Assembly (NCBI GenBank): GCA_031552735.1
Contig: JAVBMF010000065.1
Span: forward strand, 1 to 28,168
Source of the DNA: JAVBUY01 sp031552735
Lineage (GTDB): Bacteria > Bacillota > Clostridia > Christensenellales > Aristaeellaceae
Reading direction: 5' to 3'
Length of the DNA: 28,168 nucleotides
Shown here: one piece after another, positions 22,048 to 28,168 of the stretch
Position numbering within the stretch: position 1 is the stretch's first letter
Layout of the letters: the number at the start of each line of letters is the position of its first letter
Translations under genes and position numbers: made by a program
The notes under the pieces: model-generated
Databases searched by the model: none
The model's input: the letters and a program-made list of their open reading frames with translations, nothing else
What the model was told of the DNA's origin: nothing

Positions 22048-23613
22048 ATGAAACAGCCGCAGGAAATGGTAAAATCCAGGAAACACAAGGCGCCGCCCCC
22101 GTGGGCGGCCATTATCCGCGTTGCGATGGTCGTAATTATGGTTTTATTCCAAGTTGGATTGTGCGCGCTGTTCATTCGCATTTTGCAGGAGTACGCAGTG
22201 GCGGTATACATGCTGCTGGAAGTGTTGAGCGGCGTGATCATCGTGGCGCTGATCAGCGCGCAGGAGGACGCCTCCACCCGGTATGCGTGGGTGCTGGTCG
22301 TGCTGATGCTTGGCGTGTTTGGATTGGTGCTGTATCTGCTGTGGGGGCGGGGCACTGGCCGCAATGCGCTGGGCAAGCGGCTGATGGCGATGGTGCCGCG
22401 CCGCGCCGAGCGCGCGCCGCTGGACCCGGCGACGCTGGATCAACTGGTGCAGCAGCACCCGCAAGCGCAGCGGATGGCACGCTATCTGTCCAACCAGGGC
22501 TTTGCGGTCTACAAGGAGACCAAGACATCCTTTTACGCACTGGGCGAGCACGCGTTTGACGCGATACTGGCCGATATGGAGCAGGCCAAAGCGTTCATCC
22601 ATATCGAGTTTTTCATTGTGTTCAACGGTGAGGTGTTTGAGCGGTTCTTCGATGTGATGGCGCGCAAGGCCGCAGAAGGCGTGCAGGTGCGGCTGATGTA
22701 CGATGACATGGGCTCGCTGCCCACCACGGACCTCTCATTTTTGGAGCGGCTGAAAAGCGCGGGCATTCAGGTGCGCGTGTTTAACCCCGTGCACACCTAC
22801 ACGCACCAGTTGTATCTAAATTATCGCGATCATCGCAAGATTGTGATCATCGACGGCCTGGTGGCTTACACCGGCGGCATCAACATCGGCGACGAATACG
22901 CGAACTTGTATCCCAAGCATGGGCACTGGAAGGACACCGCAGTGCGGCTCGAGGGTCCTGCCGCGCGCGGCCTGACCGCGTTCTTTGCGCAAATGTGGGA
23001 GGCGCTGAGCAAGGGGGATTCGCCGCTGACCGTGCCGGTGCCGCCGCCGCAGGCCGATGCACCCGGCTTTGTGCAGCCCTATGAGGATGGCCCCCACAAC
23101 AACCCCAACAATCCCGCCGAAAGCATCTACCGGCAGGTCATCGGCGCGGCGCAGCGCACGCTGTACGCGACCACGCCGTATCTGATCATTGACGACATTC
23201 TGCTCGATTCGCTGTGCACCGCGGCGCAAAGTGGCGTCGATGTGCGCCTGATTCTGCCGCACATTCCGGATCACTGGTATGTGCACCTGGTCAGCCAGTC
23301 GTTTTATGGCGAGCTGATTCGCGCCGGTGTGCGGGTGTATGAATACACGCCGGGCTTCATCCACGCCAAGATGATGGCCTGCGACCAAACCATTGCCACA
23401 GTGGGCACCATCAATATGGACTATCGGTCGTTCAATCTGCACTACGAGTGCGGCGTGCTGTTCACCGGCGGACAGATGCCGGAGACCGTGCATCGGGATA
23501 TCGAGGCGACGCTGGCCGCCTGCGAGGAGATACAGCTTGACGCCTGGGAGCATCGCAAGTGGTACATCAAGGCATTGCAGCCGATCTTCAGGCTGTTTGC
23601 GCCGCTGATGTAG
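22048..23613 (+). CDS. cls: Cardiolipin synthase (521 aa)
   Basis: This membrane enzyme joins two phosphatidylglycerols into cardiolipin. It has two or three N-terminal membrane helices (from about residue 25, AIIRVAMVVIMVLFQVGLCA, onward) and two phospholipase D HKD motifs: HRKIVIID (His262, Lys264, Asp269) and HAKMMACD (His439, Lys441, Asp446). The surrounding signatures YTGGINIGDEY and TVGTINMDYRSF are typical of bacterial Cls. Length is slightly above the usual 480-515. ATG 22048 is preceded by GGAGGAAAGC. It is a single-gene unit ended by the palindromic terminator it shares with the convergent SPFH gene. Confidence 0.93.
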   Translation: MKQPQEMVKSRKHKAPPPWAAIIRVAMVVIMVLFQVGLCALFIRILQEYAVAVYMLLEVLSGVIIVALISAQEDASTRYAWVLVVLMLGVFGLVLYLLWGRGTGRNALGKRLMAMVPRRAERAPLDPATLDQLVQQHPQAQRMARYLSNQGFAVYKETKTSFYALGEHAFDAILADMEQAKAFIHIEFFIVFNGEVFERFFDVMARKAAEGVQVRLMYDDMGSLPTTDLSFLERLKSAGIQVRVFNPVHTYTHQLYLNYRDHRKIVIIDGLVAYTGGINIGDEYANLYPKHGHWKDTAVRLEGPAARGLTAFFAQMWEALSKGDSPLTVPVPPPQADAPGFVQPYEDGPHNNPNNPAESIYRQVIGAAQRTLYATTPYLIIDDILLDSLCTAAQSGVDVRLILPHIPDHWYVHLVSQSFYGELIRAGVRVYEYTPGFIHAKMMACDQTIATVGTINMDYRSFNLHYECGVLFTGGQMPETVHRDIEATLAACEEIQLDAWEHRKWYIKALQPIFRLFAPLM

Positions 23614-23629
23614 GCGCGATATAAGACAC

Positions 23630-23663
23630 AAAAGAACGCTTCTATATATAGAAGCGTTCTTTT
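23630..23663. terminator. Bidirectional terminator, 34-bp perfect palindrome
   Basis: AAAAGAACGCTTCTATA is followed directly by its exact reverse complement, giving an uninterrupted 34-base palindrome with T-tails in both directions. It sits between two convergent stops (23613 and 23675) and should end both transcripts. Confidence 0.88.
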
Positions 23664-23674
23664 CATGCGTAGCG

Positions 23675-24553
23675 TTATCGGAGGTCGATAATCGGTGACA
23701 CCGTTCCGGTCGATCCGCCCGCCGCGCCGCCGCCCAGCTGCACCTGCGGCAACGTGCCGTTCCATTGCAGGATTTGCTGATACTCGATGAGTTCCGGCGT
23801 CAGGCTCTGCGCAATTTTTATGTTGGCCTCGGCGGTGGCTTCGGCCTCGGACTGGATGGAATAGGCGCGGGCGTCGGCCTCCTGACGCACGCGATAGGCC
23901 TGGGTATCGGCGGCCAACTTTTCGCGGGCTTGCTGGTTAGTGGCCTCGGCCAGCGCGCGCTCCTGCTCGATGGCAGCTTGCAGCTTGTTCTGCGTGGCTA
24001 CCTGCTTGGCCTCGACCGCGTTGGTATAGGCGTCGTTAAAGTCCACATCAGCCACCGACACCTGCTGCACGGTGATGCCGTATTGCTCCATCTCGTCGGA
24101 TAGCTGGTCGCGGATGCTGCGCGAAATGATCTCGCGCTGGGCGACAATCATCTCGGCGGTGTATTCGGCGATCACATTCTTGGTGATCTCCAGCACGCGC
24201 GGCGCCATGACGATGGACACATAGTCGGTGCCCACGTCCTTGTACATCTGCGCGCTGGCCGGGCGGTTCAGCCGGAAGTTGACATTTAATTGCAGCGCCA
24301 CCTCCTGCACATCGCGGGAGAAGGACACCATATCTTGCTGGCGCATCTGTTCCTTGTTGCTCATCTGCACCACCTTGGTGAACGGGTCCTTGAAGTGAAA
24401 GCCGGAATCCAGCACCTTGTCGGACACCGCGCCCAGACGCACCTGCACCCCAGAATAACCGGGATCGACCATACACACCATGGAGGTAAACACCAGCACC
24501 GCGATACCGGCCAACAGAATCAACGTGACCAGCACACCCGAAATACGCTTCAT
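23675..24553 (-). CDS. Prohibitin-like SPFH/Band 7 protein (292 aa)
   Basis: This is a membrane-anchored scaffold of the prohibitin/HflC/stomatin superfamily. It has one N-terminal helix (ISGVLVTLILLAGIAVLVFT, residues 4-23), then the SPFH domain (VDPGYSGVQVRLGAVSDKVL to ..EQYGITVQQVSVADVDF) and a long Ala/Glu/Gln-rich coiled coil (NKLQAAIEQERALAEATNQQ onward to about 245). The short tail ends GGSTGTVSPIIDLR. Such proteins form large rings that organise membrane or protease complexes; no specific partner is encoded beside it. AAAGGAG precedes ATG 24553. There is no clear NfeD partner and no cysteine cluster. Confidence 0.88.
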   Translation of the reverse strand: MKRISGVLVTLILLAGIAVLVFTSMVCMVDPGYSGVQVRLGAVSDKVLDSGFHFKDPFTKVVQMSNKEQMRQQDMVSFSRDVQEVALQLNVNFRLNRPASAQMYKDVGTDYVSIVMAPRVLEITKNVIAEYTAEMIVAQREIISRSIRDQLSDEMEQYGITVQQVSVADVDFNDAYTNAVEAKQVATQNKLQAAIEQERALAEATNQQAREKLAADTQAYRVRQEADARAYSIQSEAEATAEANIKIAQSLTPELIEYQQILQWNGTLPQVQLGGGAAGGSTGTVSPIIDLR

Positions 24554-24711
24554 AGGGGCACTCCTTTATTTTGAAAAATTTGACTTTGTTTGACAGCTTC
24601 TGTCGTATATTGCATTTGACATCCAGATTTTGTTTTCCTGCGCGTTTGCTCCAATTCCGCGCGGGGGGTGCTCAAGTGTCATCCCGGCCCACTGAAAAGC
24701 GAATGCAAGTC

Positions 24712-24740
24712 TTGTTAAAAATCCGAACTTGGCGTATAAT
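24712..24740 (+). promoter_or_regulatory. Promoter of the RNase J operon
   Basis: TTGTTA (24712-24717), a 17-base spacer and a perfect TATAAT (24735-24740). The ATG of RNase J is 258 bases downstream, so a long leader is made. No equally good promoter is seen nearer the gene. Confidence 0.75.
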
Positions 24741-24746
24741 AAGGTG

Positions 24747-24998
24747 AACGCGTATGTGCTGTGCGTCGCGCTTTTGCGTGGCGATGATCTCCGGCGATGC
24801 GGACCAGGCATCCTCGGACATATCTTCCGAATGGACACCGTTCGGAAGCGGCGAACCGTACCTCACTCCAAGAAGGCCTTTTGCATGCATTGCGCGGCAA
24901 AAGCCTTATCGCGCTGTGTCCAGATGGATGCATTCGCGAGGATACCGCATCAACCTATCCAGAAAAGATTTGGATAGCTACAAAGAAAGGAAACCTCT
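24747..24998 (+). promoter_or_regulatory. Structured 5' leader of the RNase J mRNA
   Basis: About 250 bases of leader with three local hairpins: CTTCCGAA/TTCGGAAG (24824-24848), an 11-pair stem with one bulge formed by AAGG-C-CTTTTGC and GCAAAAGCCTT (24873-24907), and TATCCA/TGGATA (24956-24976) just before the ribosome binding site AAAGGAAA. It also contains an in-frame-open ATG reading MCCASRFC at 24754, without a good ribosome binding site. No known riboswitch class is recognised. Self-regulation through the leader, as RNase E does in E. coli, is a possibility only. Confidence 0.4.
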
Positions 24999-27146
24999 AT
25001 GCCCAAACCACAAGATCCGAACCAGAAACAGCCGCAGGGCCAAAACCAAAATCAAAACAACAGCCAAAACCAGAATCCGGGCCCGAACCAGGGGCAGCGT
25101 CGTCGTGGCCGTCCGCCCAAGGCGCAGAACGCCCAAGGCATGCAGACCCAACAGACGCAACAGCCCCAACAGCCACAGCCCAAGCCGCAAAATCAGCAGC
25201 AGGGCAGTGGCAACAATCCGCCGCGCCGCCGTGGCCGTCCGCCCAAGGTGCAGAACCAGCAGAACGGGCAGCCCCAGCAAAATCAGCAGGGCAAGCCCAA
25301 GCCGCAGGGCCAGCAGCAGAGCCGCCAGGGCCAGCCGCAAAATAAGCACCCGCGTGTCACACTGCCCACCGGCCAGTCCGGGCGCATCGTCACGCCTGCC
25401 GAGGGCGCGCCGTCGGTATCGTCCACCATCCAGATGGTGGGCAGGAAAACCGTGCGATCCATGGCCACCGAGCACCCGGCCAAGAGCACGCTGCGCATGG
25501 TGCCGCTGGGCGGCATGTGCGAAATTGGCAAAAACATGACCGCGTACGAGTATGGCGCCGACATTATCATTGTCGATTGTGGCCAGTCCTTCCCGGATGA
25601 GACCATGCCCGGTGTGGACGCGGTGATCCCGGACTTTACCTACATCCTGCAAAACAAAGAGCGCGTGCGTGGCATCTTCCTGACGCATGGTCACGAAGAT
25701 CACATCGGCGCGCTGCCGTGGCTGATGCAGCAGATCAAGGCGCCGATCTACGGTGGGCGCATGACCATCGAGTTGGTGCGCTATAAGCTAGAGGACCGCG
25801 TGCCCGGCCTGGCCAAGAGCTGCGAGCTGATCACCGTAACCGACGGACAGACCATCCGCTGCGGCTGCTTTGGCGTGGAATTTATCCACGTCAATCACTC
25901 CATCGCCGATGCGTCGATGCTGTGCCTGCATACGCCGATCGGCCGCGTGATTCACAGCGGCGACTTCAAGATCGACTACACGCCGATCTATGGTGGCATC
26001 ATGGACTTGCAGCGCATTGCCGAATTGGGCCGCGACGGCGTGCTGCTATTCGTCTGCGAGAGCACCAATATCGAGGTCAAGGGACATTCGGTGTCCGAGC
26101 GGCACGTGGGCGAGAGCTTCACACAGATGTTCGCGTCGGCGCCGGGTCGCATCTTTGTGGCGACTTTCTCGTCGAATATCTATCGTCTGCAACAGATATT
26201 CACCGCTGCCGAGGCGCAGAACCGCAAGGTCGCGCTGGTGGGCCGCAGCATGCTCAATGTGTTCCAGGCCGCCAACAACCTCGGCTATATCCAGATGAAG
26301 CCCGACACGCTGATCGACATCAACCAGATCGACAACTATCCGCCCGAGCGCGTGGTGATCATCTCCACCGGCAGCCAGGGCGAACCGATGAGCGCCCTGA
26401 CGCGCATCGCGTTTTCCTCGCACCGCGAGGTGGAGATCATGCGCGGCGACACGGTGATCATCTCGGCCTCGCCGATTCCCGGCAACGAGAAGCCGGTGTA
26501 CAAGGTGATCAACGAGCTGTACAAGCGCGGCGCAAAGGTGTATTATTCCGCGCTGGCCGATGTGCACGCGTCCGGCCACGCCTCGCGCGATGAGCTGCAG
26601 TTGGTGCAGTCGCTGATTAAGCCCAAGTACCTCATCCCCGCACACGGCGAGTATCGCATGCTGTATCAGCAGGCCGAGCTGGCGCACTCGCTGGGTACGC
26701 CGTGGGAAAATATCTTCATATTAAATAACGGCGACATCTTCGAGGTGTCGTACAACCGTGCGCGCATCGCGGGCTTTACCAACGGCGCGGCGGTGCTGAT
26801 CGACGGCGCGGCAGTGGGCGAGGTGGACAATACCGTGCTGCGCGAGCGCAAGATCCTCTCCGACGACGGCGTGGTCGCCGTGTCGGTGGTGCTGAATAAG
26901 CGCACCGGCGAGCTGGCCTCCCCGCCCATAGTGCACGCGATGGGCTTCCTGTACGAGCGCGAGTATGAGCAGATCATCACCGAGTGCGAGCGGCGCGCCA
27001 CCGCCTTTGTGCTGCGCTGCAAAAACCAGGGCCAGAACCCGGCCAACAACATCCGCTCCGGCCAGATGCGCGACCAGATTCGCACCTTCCTGTTTGAAAA
27101 GACCAAGCGCCGCCCGGTGGTGATGGTGCTGCTCAGCGAGGTGTAG
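24999..27146 (+). CDS. rnj: Ribonuclease J with Q/N-rich N-terminal extension (715 aa)
   Basis: This is a 5'-3' exo- and endoribonuclease of the metallo-beta-lactamase/beta-CASP family, central to RNA decay and rRNA maturation in Firmicutes. Residues 1 to about 160 are low complexity, rich in Q, N, P and basic residues, with two AT-hook-like motifs RRRGRPPK (34-41 and 76-83). The catalytic part starts near 164 (TLRMVPLGGMCEIGKNMTAY). The zinc motif is HGHEDHIGA (His230, His232, Asp234, His235), with NHSIADASMLCLHTPIGRVI followed by HSGDFKIDY as later metal ligands. The beta-CASP domain includes FVATFSSNIYRLQQI and ISTGSQGEPMSAL, then SGHASRDELQ, PAHGEYRML and the C-terminal domain. Ordinary RNase J has about 555 residues, so the extra length is the N-terminal extension. 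AAAGGAAA precedes the ATG. A PstS-like gene follows after one base. Confidence 0.95.
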   Translation: MPKPQDPNQKQPQGQNQNQNNSQNQNPGPNQGQRRRGRPPKAQNAQGMQTQQTQQPQQPQPKPQNQQQGSGNNPPRRRGRPPKVQNQQNGQPQQNQQGKPKPQGQQQSRQGQPQNKHPRVTLPTGQSGRIVTPAEGAPSVSSTIQMVGRKTVRSMATEHPAKSTLRMVPLGGMCEIGKNMTAYEYGADIIIVDCGQSFPDETMPGVDAVIPDFTYILQNKERVRGIFLTHGHEDHIGALPWLMQQIKAPIYGGRMTIELVRYKLEDRVPGLAKSCELITVTDGQTIRCGCFGVEFIHVNHSIADASMLCLHTPIGRVIHSGDFKIDYTPIYGGIMDLQRIAELGRDGVLLFVCESTNIEVKGHSVSERHVGESFTQMFASAPGRIFVATFSSNIYRLQQIFTAAEAQNRKVALVGRSMLNVFQAANNLGYIQMKPDTLIDINQIDNYPPERVVIISTGSQGEPMSALTRIAFSSHREVEIMRGDTVIISASPIPGNEKPVYKVINELYKRGAKVYYSALADVHASGHASRDELQLVQSLIKPKYLIPAHGEYRMLYQQAELAHSLGTPWENIFILNNGDIFEVSYNRARIAGFTNGAAVLIDGAAVGEVDNTVLRERKILSDDGVVAVSVVLNKRTGELASPPIVHAMGFLYEREYEQIITECERRATAFVLRCKNQGQNPANNIRSGQMRDQIRTFLFEKTKRRPVVMVLLSEV
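25104..25256 (+). repeat. Two direct 27-base repeats coding for AT-hook-like motifs
   Basis: Positions 25104-25130 and 25230-25256 match at 26 of 27 bases (CGTGGCCGTCCGCCCAAGG, then one differing base and GCAGAAC). Each codes for RGRPPK(A/V)QN inside the low-complexity extension of RNase J. Identity extending into third codon positions suggests recent internal duplication or selection at DNA level. Confidence 0.7.
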
Positions 27147-27147
27147 G

Positions 27148-28098
27148 ATGAGAAAGCTTGCGCTCTGCTTGCTGATGCTGTGTGTGATTGCCGTGCCTGT
27201 GTGCGCGGATGACACTGCCGAGCTGTGCGACTATCTGAGCGAGTATAGCACGCACATCGACGGCTCCACCGCCACCATCCCGCTGGGCCGCGCGATCGTC
27301 CAGCATTTTTTGCCCGACGCGACCCAGACGCGGCTAGATGCGCTGGTGCAGCACAGCAAGACGGCTAACGCGTATGAGCATCTGCTGATCGAGAGCGGCA
27401 CAAACGACTTTGACGAGCAGGTTGATCTGATCTTTGTCACCGAGCCATTTATGGCGGACTATAGCGAAGAGGACCTGGAGGGGCTGGGGCTGACCGAGCA
27501 GCCCAACACCACGCCCATCGACGTCATTCCCATTGCGCACGAGGCGCTGGTGTTCCTGAATAACGTCAAAAACCCGGTGACCAATCTGTCTGCCAACCAA
27601 CTGCGCAGGATCTACAGCGGCAAGATCACCCGCTGGAGTGAGGTCGGCGGCAACGATGTGTTCATCCTGCCGTTCCAGCGCAACGAGGGATCGGGCAGCC
27701 AAACGCTGTTTTTGCAACAGCTGATGAAAGATGTTGTGCCCATGTCGCCACCGCAGAACTGGCTGATCTCAGACATGGGGTTCCTCATCGAATCGGTCGC
27801 AAAGATGGACAACGCGGATAACGCGCTGGGCTATAGTGTGTATTATTATGTAACCAATATGTATGGTGATCCGGGCCTGCGCATGCTGTCGGTCGATGGC
27901 ATTTTGCCGACCGATCAGACCATTGCCGATGGCAGTTACCCGATCCACACCTATTACTACGCGGTGATGCGCAGCGATCTGCCCGCCGATCATCCGGCGC
28001 GCAAGCTGGTCGCTTGGCTGTTGAGCGACGAGGGGCAGGCCGTGTCGCGTAGCGCGGGGTATCTGCCGGTATTGTCCGGCGAGGCGGTGCAACCATGA
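27148..28098 (+). CDS. PstS-like secreted substrate-binding protein (316 aa)
   Basis: It starts with a signal peptide (MRKLALCLLMLCVIAVPVCA, likely cleaved before DDTAE) and has no convincing lipobox. The mature protein has the PstS/phosphate-binding fold (PBP-like domain): the anion loop DGSTATIPL near the start, EALVFLNNVKNPVTNLSANQ followed by LRRIYSGKITRWSEVGG, PFQRNEGSGSQTLF and KLVAWLLSDEGQAV. PstS proteins bind phosphate through TGS/SGS loops, and here DGST and GSGS take those places. The ligand may be phosphate or another anion. ATG 27148 lies one base after the RNase J stop, with GAGGTG inside that gene, so the two are coupled. No pst permease genes are seen in the window. Confidence 0.82.
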   Translation: MRKLALCLLMLCVIAVPVCADDTAELCDYLSEYSTHIDGSTATIPLGRAIVQHFLPDATQTRLDALVQHSKTANAYEHLLIESGTNDFDEQVDLIFVTEPFMADYSEEDLEGLGLTEQPNTTPIDVIPIAHEALVFLNNVKNPVTNLSANQLRRIYSGKITRWSEVGGNDVFILPFQRNEGSGSQTLFLQQLMKDVVPMSPPQNWLISDMGFLIESVAKMDNADNALGYSVYYYVTNMYGDPGLRMLSVDGILPTDQTIADGSYPIHTYYYAVMRSDLPADHPARKLVAWLLSDEGQAVSRSAGYLPVLSGEAVQP

Positions 28099-28168
28099 GG
28101 CGCCTCGTTGCGCTGGGGATCGCGCTGTGCCTGTGCGCGCCGTGCCTAGGGCATGCAGAGGGCAAAAT
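28095..28168 (+). CDS. Start of a secreted protein (partial)
   Basis: The ATG at 28095 overlaps the TGA of the PstS-like gene (ATGA) and opens a signal-peptide-like stretch MRRLVALGIALCLCAPCLGH followed by AEGK, running off the window. Coupled translation with the binding protein suggests a working partner, but the family cannot be told from 24 residues. Confidence 0.6.
   Translation, partial: MRRLVALGIALCLCAPCLGHAEGK

Noticed and set aside
23630..23663. The 34-bp palindrome as a protein-binding or recombination site
   Set aside because: It lies between two convergent stop codons with T-tails on both sides, which a bidirectional terminator explains fully.
25104..25256. A CRISPR-like or satellite repeat
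   Set aside because: There are only two copies, in frame within a coding region, and they encode the same short basic motif. No array structure is present. No CRISPR array, tRNA or rRNA was seen anywhere in the window.
24754..25539. A 261-codon plus-strand frame overlapping the RNase J start
   Set aside because: It becomes an Arg/Ser/Pro-rich shadow inside the RNase J coding region and lacks a ribosome binding site.

Overview
The window looks like a chromosome segment of a GC-rich member of the Clostridia (Gram-positive gut-type anaerobe). The signs are strong AGGAGG-type ribosome binding sites, an RNase J, LplB/YtcP-type sugar permeases without their own ATPase, a Feo operon with the small FeoB-associated Cys-rich protein, an ECF sigma/membrane anti-sigma pair and the absence of any outer-membrane gene. 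Genus cannot be set from sequence reading alone; Christensenellales/Oscillospirales-like is a guess.

Layout. 1-123 is the tail of an unknown gene with its terminator. 124-735 is an AT-richer scar holding tiny ORFs and a broken BRO-N/DinD-like gene. 808-12139 is the most interesting part: a divergent regulon. On the minus strand a promoter at 7162-7190 drives ribokinase, a 699-aa ADP-ribosylglycohydrolase (ARH)-family protein with beta-sandwich tails, a 387-aa ARH protein, an AbrB-family membrane protein and a 328-aa ARH protein, closed by a GCAA-loop terminator. On the plus strand come a LacI-family repressor, two ABC sugar permeases and a secreted solute-binding protein. A 10-bp motif (AAACCGTTTT) occurs exactly three times in the region, just downstream of the -10 of both structural operons and upstream of the lacI promoter, so it is very probably the LacI operator. 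Together these suggest uptake of a ribosylated compound, cleavage of the ribosyl bond by one or more ARH hydrolases and phosphorylation of the freed ribose. The substrate is unknown. The ARH plus PfkB-kinase pairing recalls E. coli yegTUVW.

12344-13720 is a decayed, AT-rich island: a broken RbsA/MglA-type ATPase, the orphan start of another gene and a multiply frameshifted XRE-type regulator, ended by a strong hairpin. 13869-16542 is an ECF sigma factor overlapping a large membrane protein whose extracytoplasmic part is a tandem duplication of about 255 residues.

16689-19219 (minus) is an MFS transporter followed by diaminopimelate decarboxylase (lysA). 19230-21906 (minus) is feoA-feoB-FeoB-associated protein with a consensus promoter overlapped by a perfect inverted repeat, probably a metal-responsive operator. 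22048-23613 (plus) is a cardiolipin synthase, convergent with a prohibitin/SPFH protein (23675-24553, minus) across a 34-bp perfect palindrome. 24712 to the end (plus) is a long-leader operon: RNase J with an unusual Q/N-rich, AT-hook-like N-terminal extension, a PstS-like secreted binding protein and the start of another secreted protein.
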